From positions 1 to 64,000 of the forward strand of contig JACSRU010000058.1 of the NCBI GenBank assembly GCA_014879575.1: a stretch of 64,000 nt of DNA. Direction: 5' to 3'. Of the stretch, positions 53,303 through 63,267 are shown one piece after another (positions within the stretch are counted from its first letter, which is position 1; each line of letters opens with the position of its first letter). The stretch comes from Chthoniobacterales bacterium. GTDB taxonomy: Bacteria; Verrucomicrobiota; Verrucomicrobiia; Chthoniobacterales; Terrimicrobiaceae. The position numbers were made by a program, and so were the translations under genes. The notes beneath the pieces are model-generated. The model worked only from the letters and a program-made list of their open reading frames with translations. It had not been told where the DNA came from and did not search any database.

Positions 53303-53995
53303 ATGCGTATTACTCCCGGGATGACAACATGGATTTTACTGATTGGTGTGCCGATGCTGATCGGCTTGTGGGCCCAGGCCAAGGTGTCCCGCGCGTTCAA
53401 GCACTGGAGTCAGGTGCGGGCGGCCTCGAATCTTACGGGTGCGGAGGCCGCGCAGCGGATTCTTTCGGCGGCAGGCATCCAGGATGTCGAGATTGTGGCC
53501 ATCCGGGATGCCCTGGGAGACCACTACGACCCCACGCACCGCAGGCTTTGCCTTTCGCCCGAGGTTTACGGCACTCCCTCGGTGGCGGCACTGGGGATTG
53601 CCGCCCACGAATGCGGCCACGCCATCCAGCACTCGAAGGCCTATGCGCCGCTCAAATGGCGGATGCTCGCCGTGCCGGCCACGCAATTTGCCTCCCAGAT
53701 GCTCCCGATCATTTTTCTGGCCGGGCTTTTTTTCCATGCCTTCCACCTTCTCGTGGTGGCGATCGTATGTTTCCTGGTGCTCGTGATTTTCAATCTGATC
53801 ACGCTTCCGGTGGAATTCGATGCCTCGCGCCGGGCAAAAGTGATCCTCCAGCAAATGGGGATGGTCCGGGAGGGCGAGGAGGCGGGTGGAGTGAACGACG
53901 TCCTGAATGCCGCCGCGCTCACCTATGTCGCCGCGTTTGTCGCCGCCCTGGGCCAACTCATTTTCTTTATCCTGCAGGCCACCCGGTCCAGATAG
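53303..53995 (+). CDS. Membrane zinc metallopeptidase (YugP/neutral zinc peptidase family)
   Basis: A strong ribosome site (GGGAGGGG) precedes the ATG at 53303, giving 230 residues. There is an N-terminal helix (TTWILLIGVPMLIGLWA), a zinc site HECGH in AAHECGHAIQH at about 94-104, two central hydrophobic helices and a C-terminal helix (FVAALGQLIFFIL). This is the PF04298-type peptidase architecture. Its substrate is unknown. It is one base from the thiD start, so both are co-expressed; the frame upstream of 53303 is antisense to mqnE. Confidence 0.85.
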   Translation: MRITPGMTTWILLIGVPMLIGLWAQAKVSRAFKHWSQVRAASNLTGAEAAQRILSAAGIQDVEIVAIRDALGDHYDPTHRRLCLSPEVYGTPSVAALGIAAHECGHAIQHSKAYAPLKWRMLAVPATQFASQMLPIIFLAGLFFHAFHLLVVAIVCFLVLVIFNLITLPVEFDASRRAKVILQQMGMVREGEEAGGVNDVLNAAALTYVAAFVAALGQLIFFILQATRSR

Positions 53996-53996
53996 A

Positions 53997-54782
53997 ATGC
54001 CGCCGGTCGTCCTCACGATTGCGGGGTCGGACAATTCCTGCGGAGCCGGTGCCCAGGCGGATCTGAAGACGATCACCGCGCTCGGGGGCTACGCCCAAAC
54101 CGCGATCACCTGCGTGGTGGCGGAGGTTCCCGGCCGGGTGACTTCGATCCAGGCGATCACGCCCCGGATCGTTGCCGAGCAGATCCGATTGAGTTTCCAG
54201 GCCTTTCCCGTCGCGGCCATCAAGACCGGGATGCTCTATTCCGCTCCGGTCATTGCGGCGGTTGCGGACGAACTCGACAAGCTCCGCAAGTTGCCGCCCG
54301 TCGTGGTGGATCCGGTAATGGTTGCCTCGAGCGGGGATCCGCTTTTGAAAAAATCCGCCATCGCCGCATATGAAACCCTGCTTTTTCCCCGTGCCGCGCT
54401 GGTGACTCCGAACCTCGACGAACTGTGCATCCTCTCCGGCAGGCCGTGTCGGAACCTCGAGGAGATGCGCTCGGCGGGACGGGAGATGTTCGAAAAATTC
54501 GGCGTGCCCTTCCTGCTCAAAGGGGGGCACCTGAAAACGAAGGTCGCCGTGGACATCCTCGTGAGCAGGGCGGGTTGCGAGGAGTTCCACATGGACTTCC
54601 TTCGCGGAGCCGACACGCATGGCACGGGGTGCACGTTTTCCGCCGCCATCGCCACGGGCCTCGCGTACGGACTCCCCCTCACGGCCTCGGTGGCGCAGGC
54701 CAAAGCGTATGTCACCGAGGCCATCGCAACCAGGTTTCTCTGGAAAAAAACCTCCGCACTCAATCACTCCGCCCGGGTCTGA
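53997..54782 (+). CDS. thiD: Hydroxymethylpyrimidine/phosphomethylpyrimidine kinase ThiD
   Basis: This ribokinase-fold enzyme phosphorylates HMP and HMP-P in thiamine synthesis. The 261 residues start PPVVLTIAGSDNSCGAGAQAD, the canonical ThiD opening. VAAIKTGMLYS, VVVDPVMVASSGDPLL, LVTPNLDEL and the anion-hole HGTGCTFSAAIA with catalytic Asp in GADTHGTGC are all present. It follows the zinc peptidase directly; thiG lies about 9 kb away, so the thiamine genes are dispersed. Confidence 0.95.
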   Translation: MPPVVLTIAGSDNSCGAGAQADLKTITALGGYAQTAITCVVAEVPGRVTSIQAITPRIVAEQIRLSFQAFPVAAIKTGMLYSAPVIAAVADELDKLRKLPPVVVDPVMVASSGDPLLKKSAIAAYETLLFPRAALVTPNLDELCILSGRPCRNLEEMRSAGREMFEKFGVPFLLKGGHLKTKVAVDILVSRAGCEEFHMDFLRGADTHGTGCTFSAAIATGLAYGLPLTASVAQAKAYVTEAIATRFLWKKTSALNHSARV

Positions 54783-54785
54783 ACG

Positions 54786-54802
54786 GGCGAATTTTATTCG
54801 CC
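54786..54802 (+). other. Hairpin after thiD in a gene-free stretch
   Basis: GGCGAAT-TTT-ATTCGCC is a perfect 7-bp stem four bases past the thiD stop, probably an RNA 3'-end hairpin though no T-run follows. The rest of 54783-55225 (443 bp) contains no convincing gene on either strand; the frames there are short and Arg/Pro-rich. Confidence 0.4.
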
Positions 54803-55225
54803 GACCGGTTGGGGGGAGGTGCGTCCGGTTTTGTGCCCATTTCCGACTGAGACCCCGTTGAAGGCGTGGACGGCGGTCCCCTCAATCCGGGGAGGGTTTT
54901 TTTCCAAAAATGAAATGCGATGTTTGCCCAGGTATCGCCGGGCAGGGCATCGAGACCGAGCGTCGCGCTCGGCTCATACCCGCAGTGGACCCTGCAGTTT
55001 TTTGCAACGTGTGCCGCGAGGTAATTGCGCATTTGTTCACGCCCCGGAGTTTTTCCCAAGGATATGGCACGCAACCCGGGCCGTCAGCGCGAGCGGAAAC
55101 CTCATAGGCGAGGCATGAGACGGAGCAGAGGAGGAGGTGTCAAGGCCGGCGGCCTTGCGCCATGGAGGGCTCGCGTGCAGTCCGCAGCAGTCGAGGCGGG
55201 CGACACTCGGGATGGCACGCGATAC

Positions 55226-56194
55226 CTACCGCCTGTCCATCCAACAGCAATAGGTCTTCGTGAGGGCGTCGCAAATCTCGGTGAGCCGCAGCTGCATCTG
55301 ATCCAGATATTGATGCAGGCCGACAGAAAAGATGGCATCAATGCTGTTGTAATCGAGGCTGGAACGGAGCAACCCACTGAGTCGCTCGGCTTCGTTCGAG
55401 TAATGCGCCCGCGCACAACCCGAGATCTGGTGGATTGCCGCATCCAGGCGGTCCACGCAAAACCGGAGGGAGCGGGGAAAGGTGTCGTGGAGGATGAGGA
55501 ACTCGGCAACCCCCCAACTCGTCACCTGCCCGTGGGAGACTTTGAAAAAGGCCTCCATCGCGCTGCAGGAACGAAGCACCGCCATCCATTGCGTGATGTC
55601 CACATCGCCGCCCACCGGTTCCCCGCTGGGCAGCAGGATGTGATATTTGACATCCAGCACCCGCGAAGTGGAATCCGCCCGCTCAAGAAATTTTCCCGCC
55701 TGGAGAAACTGCCATCCCTCACCGTGGGTCATTGTGGCATCGGTGACACCCTGGAACGAGTGGAGACTGTCCACCAGGGTGCGGTAGAAGCCGATCGGGC
55801 TGTCGGTGTGAGCCATGCGGGCGTTTCGGCTGAGGAGGTGGAGATACAGGCGATTCAACTGCACCCACATTTCACTGGAGATCTGCTCGCGGACCATGCG
55901 GGCGTTCTCCCGCGCGTAGGTGATGCTCGAGAGGATCGAGTGGGGGTTTTTCTTCTCGAAAGTCACGAAATCCATGACCGCGTCCCCCGAAATGCCTTCG
56001 TGGATTTCCTGGAAGAGTTCCTGATCCTCGAGCGTTGCCAGGATGGGTTGCCAGTGTTGCTGGGCGGTCTCCGCCTTTTGATCTTCAAAATCGAGCAGGA
56101 GCTGGATGTTGACATCCAGAAGGCGGGCGTGTGCCTCCGCGCGTTCCATGTAGCGACTCAACCAGAAACAGGCGTCCGCGACCCGGCTCAGCAT
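55226..56194 (-). CDS. Alpha-E domain protein (DUF403)
   Basis: The 322-residue all-helical protein opens [20 protein letters not shown], the signature of the alpha-E family, and has [20 protein letters not shown] later, also typical. The family is co-encoded with circularly permuted ATP-grasp proteins and sometimes with transglutaminases, in a pathway thought to make or modify a peptide. Here only the ATP-grasp partner is present, and the start overlaps its stop by seven bases. Confidence 0.92.
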   Translation of the reverse strand: MLSRVADACFWLSRYMERAEAHARLLDVNIQLLLDFEDQKAETAQQHWQPILATLEDQELFQEIHEGISGDAVMDFVTFEKKNPHSILSSITYARENARMVREQISSEMWVQLNRLYLHLLSRNARMAHTDSPIGFYRTLVDSLHSFQGVTDATMTHGEGWQFLQAGKFLERADSTSRVLDVKYHILLPSGEPVGGDVDITQWMAVLRSCSAMEAFFKVSHGQVTSWGVAEFLILHDTFPRSLRFCVDRLDAAIHQISGCARAHYSNEAERLSGLLRSSLDYNSIDAIFSVGLHQYLDQMQLRLTEICDALTKTYCCWMDRR

Positions 56195-57663
56195 GCGGCC
56201 TCCTCGTTGTCCAGGACCCAGGTATCCTTGCTTCCGCCGCCCTGCGAGGAATTGACCACGAGCGATCCCCTGCGCATGGCGACGCGGGTGAGTCCGCCGG
56301 GAATGATCGTCGTTTTTTCCCCGGAGAGAATGTAGGGCCGGAGATCAATGTGCCGACCCTCGGTCCCGCCGTCCATGTAGCAGGGGGAGCGGGAAAGTTG
56401 CACGACGGGCTGGGCAACATATCCGCGGGGATCGGAAAGGATCGCGCTGCGGAATTTCGCGATTTCCTCCCTCGTGGCCTGGGGACCGATCATCATGCCG
56501 TAACCGCCGCTTTCATTGGCCGCCTTCACAACGAGCTCCGGCAGGTGGTCGAGAATGTATTTGCGGTCGCTCTCCACGGCCGAGAGATATGTCCGGACGT
56601 TCGCGAGGACCGGTTCCTCGCCGAGGTAGTATTTGATCATGGCCGGCACGTAGTAATAAACGACCTTGTCATCGGCGACTCCCGTTCCAAGGGCGTTGGC
56701 GAGCGTCACATGGCCCGCGCGGTAGGCCTCGACAATCCCCGGCACGCCAAGCAGGGAATCCTTGCGAAAGACGAGGGGATCCAGAAAATCGTCATCAATC
56801 CGGCGATAGATGACATCCACCTGACGGAGGCCTTTCGTCGTCTTCATGAAGACGCGGGAGTTTTCGACGAGGAGATCCTGGCCGACCACGATTTCGATGC
56901 CCATCGCGCGCGCGAGGAACGAATGCTCGAAGTAAGCCGAGTTGTAGATGCCCGGACTGAGCACCACGACCGTGGGATCCGGATTTCCGTGCGGGGCGAC
57001 ATGGCGGAGCGAAGCCAGGAGTTCCTGCGGATACCTCTCGACTGGACGCACGGCGTAATGGCCGAAGAGGCGGGGAAAGACACGCTTCATTGCCTGCCGA
57101 TTTTCGAGAAGATACGAGACCCCCGACGGGCAGCGGCCATTGTCCTCGAGGACCAGATATTGGCCGTCTGCGTCCCGGATCAAATCGGTGCCGCAGATAT
57201 GGATGTAAATGTCGCGGGGAATGTCAAAGCCCACCAGCTCGGGCCGGAAGTGTTTCGCGCTGCGGACGATTTCCTCCGGAATCACCCCCTCCCGGAGAAT
57301 TTTCTGTTCGTGGTAAATGTCGTGGAGAAAAAGGTTCAGTGCCGCGAGCCGCTGGGTGAGTCCTCTTTCGATCAGTGCCCACTCATTGGCCGGAATGATC
57401 CTCGGAATGAGATCAAAGGGCATGATCCGCTCCGTGCCCTCTTCGTCGCTGTAAACCGTGAACGTGATTCCCTGGGTGAGATACGACTTCTCCGCGAGGG
57501 CGCGCTTGCGTTCGAATTCCGCAGGCTCAAGGCGTCCGATCTGGTCGAGGAGTCGCTCGTAATGCGGACGGATTTGACCGTCCTTCCCGAACATCTCATC
57601 AAAAAAATTCCCCGGATCGTACGACTGAAATATCCCCGGCATTCCGAGCGAGGAGCCTTGCAA
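56188..57663 (-). CDS. Circularly permuted type 2 ATP-grasp protein
   Basis: The 491-residue protein contains [38 protein letters not shown] and [18 protein letters not shown], the conserved segments of the permuted ATP-grasp family (DUF404/DUF407). It is expected to form an amide bond from ATP, amino acid or peptide substrates. It is translationally coupled to the alpha-E gene. The product of this pair is unknown in any organism I can name. Confidence 0.92.
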   Translation of the reverse strand: MQGSSLGMPGIFQSYDPGNFFDEMFGKDGQIRPHYERLLDQIGRLEPAEFERKRALAEKSYLTQGITFTVYSDEEGTERIMPFDLIPRIIPANEWALIERGLTQRLAALNLFLHDIYHEQKILREGVIPEEIVRSAKHFRPELVGFDIPRDIYIHICGTDLIRDADGQYLVLEDNGRCPSGVSYLLENRQAMKRVFPRLFGHYAVRPVERYPQELLASLRHVAPHGNPDPTVVVLSPGIYNSAYFEHSFLARAMGIEIVVGQDLLVENSRVFMKTTKGLRQVDVIYRRIDDDFLDPLVFRKDSLLGVPGIVEAYRAGHVTLANALGTGVADDKVVYYYVPAMIKYYLGEEPVLANVRTYLSAVESDRKYILDHLPELVVKAANESGGYGMMIGPQATREEIAKFRSAILSDPRGYVAQPVVQLSRSPCYMDGGTEGRHIDLRPYILSGEKTTIIPGGLTRVAMRRGSLVVNSSQGGGSKDTWVLDNEEAAC

Positions 57664-57690
57664 ACTTGCCCGCCTTGGGAAAGCGCAAAA

Positions 57691-58203
57691 TCAGGCAGTC
57701 TTCAGGGGATCACCCTCGAAGGGTCGCTGGGTGCCCCCGAATTTCGAATAGATAAATCTCGCGGTGATCGAGTTCGCGCGGGTGATTCCCCTCGCGATGG
57801 GGAGTTCTTTTTTCCGGAGAAAGGCGAGCGATGCCGCCAGAAGTCCGCTTGCCAGGCCACGGTTTCGGTATTCGTGCAGGATGCAGGGACCGCTGATCAG
57901 ATGGTTCGGAGAATCGGGGGCGACCTCCAGAATGGAAGCCCCGATGATGCGTGCTCCATGAGCAAGAACCATGCAGGAGGGCTCGGATTGCGAAAAGGTG
58001 GATTCGAGATCCCGCGAAAATTTTTCCTCGAGGGGCTTGCTTACATCCCCCCAAGTCGGGTCCAGCGAGAATGCGCTCTTGATTGTCCGGGCCACGGCGT
58101 CCTTCTCGTCCTTCTCCGCCGTGCGGATGACAAGCGGCTCAACAGAAACCTCGTCCTTGGGAAGCGTGTCGGTCTTCCACTCGAAGCAGATCCAGGGAAT
58201 CAT
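57691..58203 (-). CDS. GNAT-family N-acetyltransferase
   Basis: From the ATG at 58203 (MIPWICFEWKTDTLPKDEV) the product is 170 residues. The acetyl-CoA loop region HEYRNRGLASGLLAASLAFL is the R/Q-x-x-G-x-G/A motif A, with ISGPCIL just before it and ARFIYSKFGG at the end. The substrate is unknown. An upstream extension to 58233 exists but lacks support. In the gap 58204-58400 a 29-residue hydrophobic frame (58332-58243, minus) is noted but not called. Confidence 0.75.
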   Translation of the reverse strand: MIPWICFEWKTDTLPKDEVSVEPLVIRTAEKDEKDAVARTIKSAFSLDPTWGDVSKPLEEKFSRDLESTFSQSEPSCMVLAHGARIIGASILEVAPDSPNHLISGPCILHEYRNRGLASGLLAASLAFLRKKELPIARGITRANSITARFIYSKFGGTQRPFEGDPLKTA

Positions 58204-58400
58204 ACAGAAAATTTGCGCGGAGCGAGGACGCAAAAAGCGTGATCAGGAAGCCCCTTGATCATCGCGGCTCACCCACCACACGCATCCGAGAAGCGCGGTC
58301 GAGAGCACGGTAAAAGCAGTAAAAGTCAACATAGGCAGCGGCGGGGAAATCCCAAGTTTTCGGCCCGGAGTCAATCATATTCCGCACACTTTGCGAAATC

Positions 58401-58841
58401 TCATTTCAGTTCGATCTGGAAAAAATCGCGGAAAACCCTCCGATAAACGTCCCGTTTAATCGGCGGCACCCAGTCGAGGAGGAAGGTTTCCGGTTTGATC
58501 CAGCGGAAGCGCCGGAATTCTTTTTTATCCACGGCGATTTCCCCGGTGCCGAGCCATTCGGCCTGGAAGTAGATTTGTTCCTGCCCATCGCACCCTTCCT
58601 TGCGGGAGCCGGAGCGGAAGACATACCGATAGGGGCCATGCTGGAGAACCACGCGGTAGGTCTCCGGCGGCAGGGAGATTTCCTCCAGCACCTCCCGGTG
58701 CAGGGCTTCGAGATCGGATTCGTCATTGCGGGCTCCTCCTTGGGGGAACTGCCACGAGTCCTTGAAGTCGCTCCGCTCGCAAACAAGGATTTCCCCGAGC
58801 GGACGGGTGAGAATAAAGGCGACGTTGCGGCGGAATTTCAT
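58401..58841 (-). CDS. Nudix hydrolase, RppH-like
   Basis: The 146-residue product carries the Nudix box GGARNDESDLEALHREVLEEI, preceded by WQFPQGG, the arrangement of RppH/Ap4A hydrolases. The early FRRNVAFILT segment also fits that group. It would remove pyrophosphate from RNA 5' ends or hydrolyse diadenosine polyphosphates. It starts seven bases after the agmatine deiminase stop on the same strand. Confidence 0.85.
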   Translation of the reverse strand: MKFRRNVAFILTRPLGEILVCERSDFKDSWQFPQGGARNDESDLEALHREVLEEISLPPETYRVVLQHGPYRYVFRSGSRKEGCDGQEQIYFQAEWLGTGEIAVDKKEFRRFRWIKPETFLLDWVPPIKRDVYRRVFRDFFQIELK

Positions 58842-58847
58842 GAGAAC

Positions 58848-59888
58848 TCAAACGGCCGGTTGTTGTTGGGTGAGACAGTGGAAAGCGCCAAGCCCCCAGA
58901 TCAGCTCCCGGCAGTCAATCCCCACGATTCTGCGGGTTGGGAAGACTTCTGTGAGCACGGATTCCGCCCAGGCATCATTTCTTTCCCCGTAGGTTGGGAG
59001 CAGGACAATTTCGTTGGCGATGTAAAAATTTGCGTAACTGGCCGGCAGCCGGAGCCCCTCGCGCACAATGCGGGTCGGCATGGGAAGGGGGAGCACATGG
59101 AGGGGCTCGCCATCTGGGAGGCGCATCTCCCGCAGGCGTTCGAGGTTCCGTCGCAGCGGCTCGCAGTTTGGATCGTTCTCATCGTCTTCGGAGGCTGCCA
59201 CGACGACCGCCCTGGAGACGAAGCGGGCGATGTCATCAATGTGGCCATCGGTGTCATCCCCCTCGATGCCATCGCCAAGCCAGAGGACCTGGCGGACCCC
59301 CAGGACCTCCTGCAATTTTTTTTCGATCTGGTGGCGGCTGAGTTTCGGGTTGCGATTCGGATTGAGCAGGCAACTCTCCGTCGTCAGCACGGTGTCGGCG
59401 CCGTTGACGTCAATGGAACCCCCTTCGAGAACAAAGTCGCTGTGATCCAGGAGGGGCAGCCCGAGCTTCCGGGCCACGCGCTGCGGGACCTCGTCATCGT
59501 CCTCAAAAGGGGAGAGCTTCCATCCCCAGGCGTTGAATTCGAAATCCAACACCGCAAGTCGGGGAGCGGTCTTCCGGCGCACGAAGACCGGCCCGTGATC
59601 CCGGCACCATGGCTCATTGGTCGGGATGTGAAAATACTCCACGCGTTCCGGAGGGGCTCCCCGCAGGAGACGGCGCACCAACTTTTCCTGCGCGGCATCC
59701 AACACATTGATGCGGACGATTTCCGACTCCGCCAGTGCCGCGACCATTTGCACGAACGTCGGGAGAACGCGCTCATACGAGCCCGGGAAGCTGTTGCCGC
59801 CGGGCTGGGGCCACGAGATCCAGGTGGCCTCGTGGGGCTCCCACTCGGCAGGCATCGCATAGCCGTTTGCGTTCTGGGTTGAAGTCAT
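58848..59888 (-). CDS. aguA: Agmatine deiminase (PPAD family)
   Basis: The ATG at 59888 (MTSTQNANGYAMPAEWEPHE) gives 346 residues. EATWISWPQ, NEPWCRDHGPVFV, FVLEGGSIDVNG, WLGDGIEGDDTDGHIDDIARF with the catalytic Asp-His pair, and the C-terminal Cys in WGLGAFHCLTQQ match AguA, which turns agmatine into N-carbamoylputrescine. The frame upstream is non-family sequence. No N-carbamoylputrescine amidohydrolase is in the window. Confidence 0.93.
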   Translation of the reverse strand: MTSTQNANGYAMPAEWEPHEATWISWPQPGGNSFPGSYERVLPTFVQMVAALAESEIVRINVLDAAQEKLVRRLLRGAPPERVEYFHIPTNEPWCRDHGPVFVRRKTAPRLAVLDFEFNAWGWKLSPFEDDDEVPQRVARKLGLPLLDHSDFVLEGGSIDVNGADTVLTTESCLLNPNRNPKLSRHQIEKKLQEVLGVRQVLWLGDGIEGDDTDGHIDDIARFVSRAVVVAASEDDENDPNCEPLRRNLERLREMRLPDGEPLHVLPLPMPTRIVREGLRLPASYANFYIANEIVLLPTYGERNDAWAESVLTEVFPTRRIVGIDCRELIWGLGAFHCLTQQQPAV

Positions 59889-60002
59889 CGTGGCATACCA
59901 TCCGCGCGGGAGTGTGGGGAAAACAAGCCGTTTTTTTTCGGAACTTTTCTGTGCGTGTGATTTCCCTTCCGGAGAAGTGGACGATTTGATAGGCTCGCGG
60001 CG

Positions 60003-60212
60003 ATGAGCGACCACATTTACAAAAAAATTGAACTCGTCGGCACGTCCCCTGTGGGTGTTGAAGAAGCGGTGCAGAACGCGGTGGCCAAGGCGGCCCGCTC
60101 GATCCGCAACATGCGGTGGTTCGAAGTCATCGATACACGCGGACACATCGAAAACAACCGCGTCGCCCATTGGCAGGTGACGGTCAAAATCGGATTCACC
60201 CTCGAGGACTAG
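60003..60212 (+). CDS. Dodecin (flavin-binding)
   Basis: The 69-residue protein [20 protein letters not shown] matches dodecin, a small dodecameric shell that stores riboflavin, FMN or FAD and can bind CoA. The conserved [20 protein letters not shown] with the flavin-stacking Trp is present. It is followed after three bases by the HdeD-like gene. Confidence 0.93.
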   Translation: MSDHIYKKIELVGTSPVGVEEAVQNAVAKAARSIRNMRWFEVIDTRGHIENNRVAHWQVTVKIGFTLED

Positions 60213-60215
60213 GCC

Positions 60216-60761
60216 GTGAGCATTTTACACAGGGGCTTTGCCCGCAGCCGGAACTGGATGTTTTTTGGCGGGATTCTCTCCCTCCTGGTGGGTGTCTTTG
60301 CGATCGCCGCGCCCTACCAATTTTCCAATTTGCTCACCCAGTTGATCGGCGCCCTCTGTCTGGTCAGCGGGTTGATTTCCCTTTTTCAGGCATTCTTCGG
60401 ACAAAACCGCCGGCACCAGATTTACTCCGTGCTCTCCGCGATCATCCGCATTGCTGCGGGAGCCGCGTTGTTCTTTTTTACGGAAGCCGGCCTGGCGGCT
60501 CTCACGCTGATTCTTGCGATTGTCTTTTTGGCGGAAGGTCTTGCCTGCATCGTGACCGCCTTCCGGTTGCGCGCGAATCCGGCGTGGATTTGGCTGCTGC
60601 TCAACGGAGTCGCGGCCCTGGTGCTGGGGGGGATGATCTATGCCCGCTGGCCGGTTGATGCTGCCTGGACGGTCGGGCTGCTCTTTGGCATCCAATCCCT
60701 TTTGAGCGGCCTCACGATGCTGACGCTGGGGATTTATTCCAAACCCCCCGCGAAGTCCTGA
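60216..60761 (+). CDS. HdeD-family (DUF308) membrane protein
   Basis: The 181-residue protein starts at a GTG and has six membrane helices in pairs (GGILSLLVGVFAIAAP, LTQLIGALCLVSGLISLF, LSAIIRIAAGAALFFF, ALTLILAIVFLAEGLACI, WIWLLLNGVAALVLGGMIY, VGLLFGIQSLLSGLTML), the HdeD pattern. The E. coli HdeD is linked to acid resistance; a general stress role is a guess here. It shares an operon with dodecin. Confidence 0.88.
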   Translation: MSILHRGFARSRNWMFFGGILSLLVGVFAIAAPYQFSNLLTQLIGALCLVSGLISLFQAFFGQNRRHQIYSVLSAIIRIAAGAALFFFTEAGLAALTLILAIVFLAEGLACIVTAFRLRANPAWIWLLLNGVAALVLGGMIYARWPVDAAWTVGLLFGIQSLLSGLTMLTLGIYSKPPAKS

Positions 60762-60762
60762 G

Positions 60763-61938
60763 TCAGCGGCCGGACACCGGACCCTGCGGCCCATACAGGC
60801 TTGCAAGGATGGCACGCACCCGTTCGCCGGGCAGGACGCCGGGTTCCATCTGGTTCATGACATAGCCAAAACCGATCCTGTTTTCCGGATCCGCAAACCC
60901 AAGGCTCCCTCCCGCGCCCGGATGGCCGAAGGCCTGAAGCGACGGCCCGAGCAGGGCGCGGGATTTCTCCCCCGAGGGGCCGAGCGGATCCATCAGGAAT
61001 CCTGCGGAAAATGACGTGTCCAATTGGAGCACCTTGTCAAACCCCTGTGACAGGCGGGTGGACATCCACCCCAGAGCCTTGCGGCTGAAAAAGGATTCTC
61101 CCTGCCAGATTCCCCCCCGGGCAAGGAGCGCGTAAAATTTTGCCAGGGCGGAAGCCGTGCCGATGCCTCCCATCGAGGGGATTGCGGATGAGCGCACGGC
61201 GGGGGAGTTCATCGCCGAGACAGCCAGGAGACCCCCGGGAGAGGAGAAGGCTTTTTTGGTAAACGAGCCGGGACGCTTCATTTCCTCCAAAAAAGGGTCT
61301 GCGGAATTGAGGGCGGTGGCTTTTGGCGGGAGCATGGCCGCCGCACGACCGTGAAGTTCCGGAGGCAGCCCGATCCAGAGATCCAAACCGAGGGGATCGC
61401 CGAAGTGTCTGCGCCAATAGACACCGAGGGAAATTTCTCCGCTCAGTCGTCGGACGATTTCGTCGGCGAGGAACCCGAAAGTGCGCGGACCGTAACCGGG
61501 ACTCCCGAGCGCATCCTGAAACGGGGGCTGTTCTTCAATCGCGCGCACGACCTCGTCGTGGTCGAGCATGGAGAGATCCTGCCGGTCCAGGGCGCCCAGC
61601 CCCGCGCTGTGGGAGAGAACCTGCCCCATGCTGATGGCCACCTTGCCTCCGCCGGCAAATCCCGGCCAGACGCTCGCCACCGTTGTCTCGAGGTCCCGTC
61701 CCGCAGCATCGAGCGCGTGAAGAACGCAGGCGGAGGCCATTCCCTTGGTGGCGGACCAGATCAGGACGAGAGTGTCCGGCTGCCAGGGCTGACTCCGAAC
61801 CCCGTCGCGAACCCCACCGCAAAGGTTGAGGATCTCCCGGCCATCCTTCCAGATCGAAAGGGCGGCGCCGACCTCGAGACCCTTCGCAAAATTTGCGTGA
61901 AAGGCGTCGGCAACTCGGGAAACCCAGGGTTCGCTCAC
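60763..61938 (-). CDS. Beta-lactamase-fold serine hydrolase (class C/EstB-like)
   Basis: A GTG at 61938, four bases after the TPR gene stop, gives a 391-residue protein beginning VSEPWVSRVADAFHANF. The SxxK motif is SATK in LIWSATKGMAS; PGYGPRTFG supplies the Y-x-N-like position and the late HPGAGG the third box. Family members are esterases or peptidases as often as beta-lactamases. No signal peptide is seen, so it is probably cytoplasmic. The long upstream open frame is antisense-like. Confidence 0.82.
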   Translation of the reverse strand: MSEPWVSRVADAFHANFAKGLEVGAALSIWKDGREILNLCGGVRDGVRSQPWQPDTLVLIWSATKGMASACVLHALDAAGRDLETTVASVWPGFAGGGKVAISMGQVLSHSAGLGALDRQDLSMLDHDEVVRAIEEQPPFQDALGSPGYGPRTFGFLADEIVRRLSGEISLGVYWRRHFGDPLGLDLWIGLPPELHGRAAAMLPPKATALNSADPFLEEMKRPGSFTKKAFSSPGGLLAVSAMNSPAVRSSAIPSMGGIGTASALAKFYALLARGGIWQGESFFSRKALGWMSTRLSQGFDKVLQLDTSFSAGFLMDPLGPSGEKSRALLGPSLQAFGHPGAGGSLGFADPENRIGFGYVMNQMEPGVLPGERVRAILASLYGPQGPVSGR

Positions 61939-61942
61939 CGGA

Positions 61943-62410
61943 TCACAAAAGCTCGACCACCGATGTGAGGTCGGGATCGTATTTGGCAATTTCCGCGAAC
62001 TTGCCGTCCATTTCAAAGCTCGTGCGCAGCGAGATGGCCGCCTCCTCGAGGTTGCCCAGCACGGCATCATAACACCCGAGGTTGTAGAAATATGTGGCTT
62101 CCTTGGCGAGGCTGGAAGGGCCGCTCAGCAACATCTCCTTGGCAGCCAATGTGCGGCCCAGCTCGTGAAGGCAAAAGGCGCCGTGAATATAGCCGGTCGA
62201 GCCCTCCGGATACTTCTGTCGCAGGCGCTCACAGACGGTGATCCCCTGCTCCCACCGCCGCACGCGCATGAGCACGAACAGGCGAAGTTGCAGGATTTCC
62301 TCGAGGTCTTGATCCTCTGCGCCAAGGGAATCCAACTCGGCCAGCGCTTCGTTCGGCATCTTCAGTTCAAGGTATCCCTGCGCCGCAAGCAGGACGCGTT
62401 CGATTGACAT
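61943..62410 (-). CDS. Tetratricopeptide-like repeat protein (155 aa)
   Basis: From the ATG at 62410 (MSIERVLLAAQGYLELKMPN) the 155-residue protein has TPR-like helix pairs: AAQGYLELKMPNEALAELDSL, VRRWEQGITVCERLRQKYPEG and FYNLGCYDAVLGNLEEAAISL. It probably mediates protein contacts. It is translated just before the serine hydrolase and may be its partner. Confidence 0.78.
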   Translation of the reverse strand: MSIERVLLAAQGYLELKMPNEALAELDSLGAEDQDLEEILQLRLFVLMRVRRWEQGITVCERLRQKYPEGSTGYIHGAFCLHELGRTLAAKEMLLSGPSSLAKEATYFYNLGCYDAVLGNLEEAAISLRTSFEMDGKFAEIAKYDPDLTSVVELL

Positions 62411-62853
62411 CGCAGGGAGGGTAGCGGTGACAACAGGATTTTCAATGCGCTTTCTTGCGAAGAAGACGCCTTCACGGCCATGAGGTTTCTTGTCGCCTTT
62501 TCCCGCAGGTTGCTCCACCTCCCTGTCCACAAGGCGTCGCGCGATATCTGTGCGACCCACCCCGAGCTGTGACGATGCCGCGCCAGCGGCTCTCGATCCT
62601 CGAAAACGCCCGCCAGTTCGGCAGCAGCGTGAAGCTGGAAACCCGGATCGCCCGGACCCGCACCGTGCCTGATCAGGCGATTGCCATCCAAGCGACGCCG
62701 TCCACGGTCGAGGTGACCGGCGAGATCAAAATCCGCGACGACGCGGATGCCAGAAAAGTCGTGATCACCTCCCCCGCCGCCCTCACTCCCCCGAGATCGT
62801 TCAGCAGATCCGCAGTTCCGGGTTCGCCCCCAAAGCCGGGCGCATGGCTTGTT
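62411..62853. other. Gene-free stretch upstream of the TPR gene
   Basis: Nothing recognisable was found in these 443 bases. A plus-strand frame covers it but is antisense to vapC further on and has unlike-protein composition. A fragment of a decayed gene is possible. Confidence 0.4.
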
Positions 62854-63267
62854 TCACGCGAAGGGGTTCAGCAAATTGACGCCCGTATTTTTGAAATCGG
62901 AAGAGTTTCTTGTGACGACGGTCAACCCGTGCCGGACAGCAATGGCGGCGATCTGGCTGTCGAGCGAGGGGATGACGAGTCCGGCAGCATCCGACTTGGC
63001 TTTCATTTGTCCCCAGACATGGGCGGCTCCCGTGTTGTAGGAAAGCACGCGCCCTTTCATGCAATGGCAAAGGTTTTGCAGCCACTCTTGGAGGCCGGAC
63101 TTCCGGCGTCCGTCGGTAAGGGATTCGATCCCCCGCCTCAACTCCCCAATCGTGATCGTGCTGACGTAGATCTCCCGCTCGTGTCCTCGCAGCCACTCGA
63201 CGACAGCGACAGATGGGCGGACCTTCGTCGGCTCGCTGAAGACATCGGTATCAACCAGAAAACTCAC
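62854..63267 (-). CDS. vapC: VapC-type PIN-domain toxin
   Basis: The 137-residue ribonuclease has the PIN motif FLVDTDVFSEPTK with Asp6, the acidic site TITIGELRRGIESL with Glu42, and IPSLDSQIAAIAVRHGLTVVTRN with the C-terminal Asp cluster. It cleaves RNA unless bound by its antitoxin. The start overlaps the vapB stop by four bases, as in most vapBC operons. Confidence 0.92.
   Translation of the reverse strand: MSFLVDTDVFSEPTKVRPSVAVVEWLRGHEREIYVSTITIGELRRGIESLTDGRRKSGLQEWLQNLCHCMKGRVLSYNTGAAHVWGQMKAKSDAAGLVIPSLDSQIAAIAVRHGLTVVTRNSSDFKNTGVNLLNPFA

Noticed and set aside
58243-58332. 29-residue hydrophobic peptide gene (minus strand)
   Set aside because: No ribosome site and too short to separate from chance; kept only as a note.
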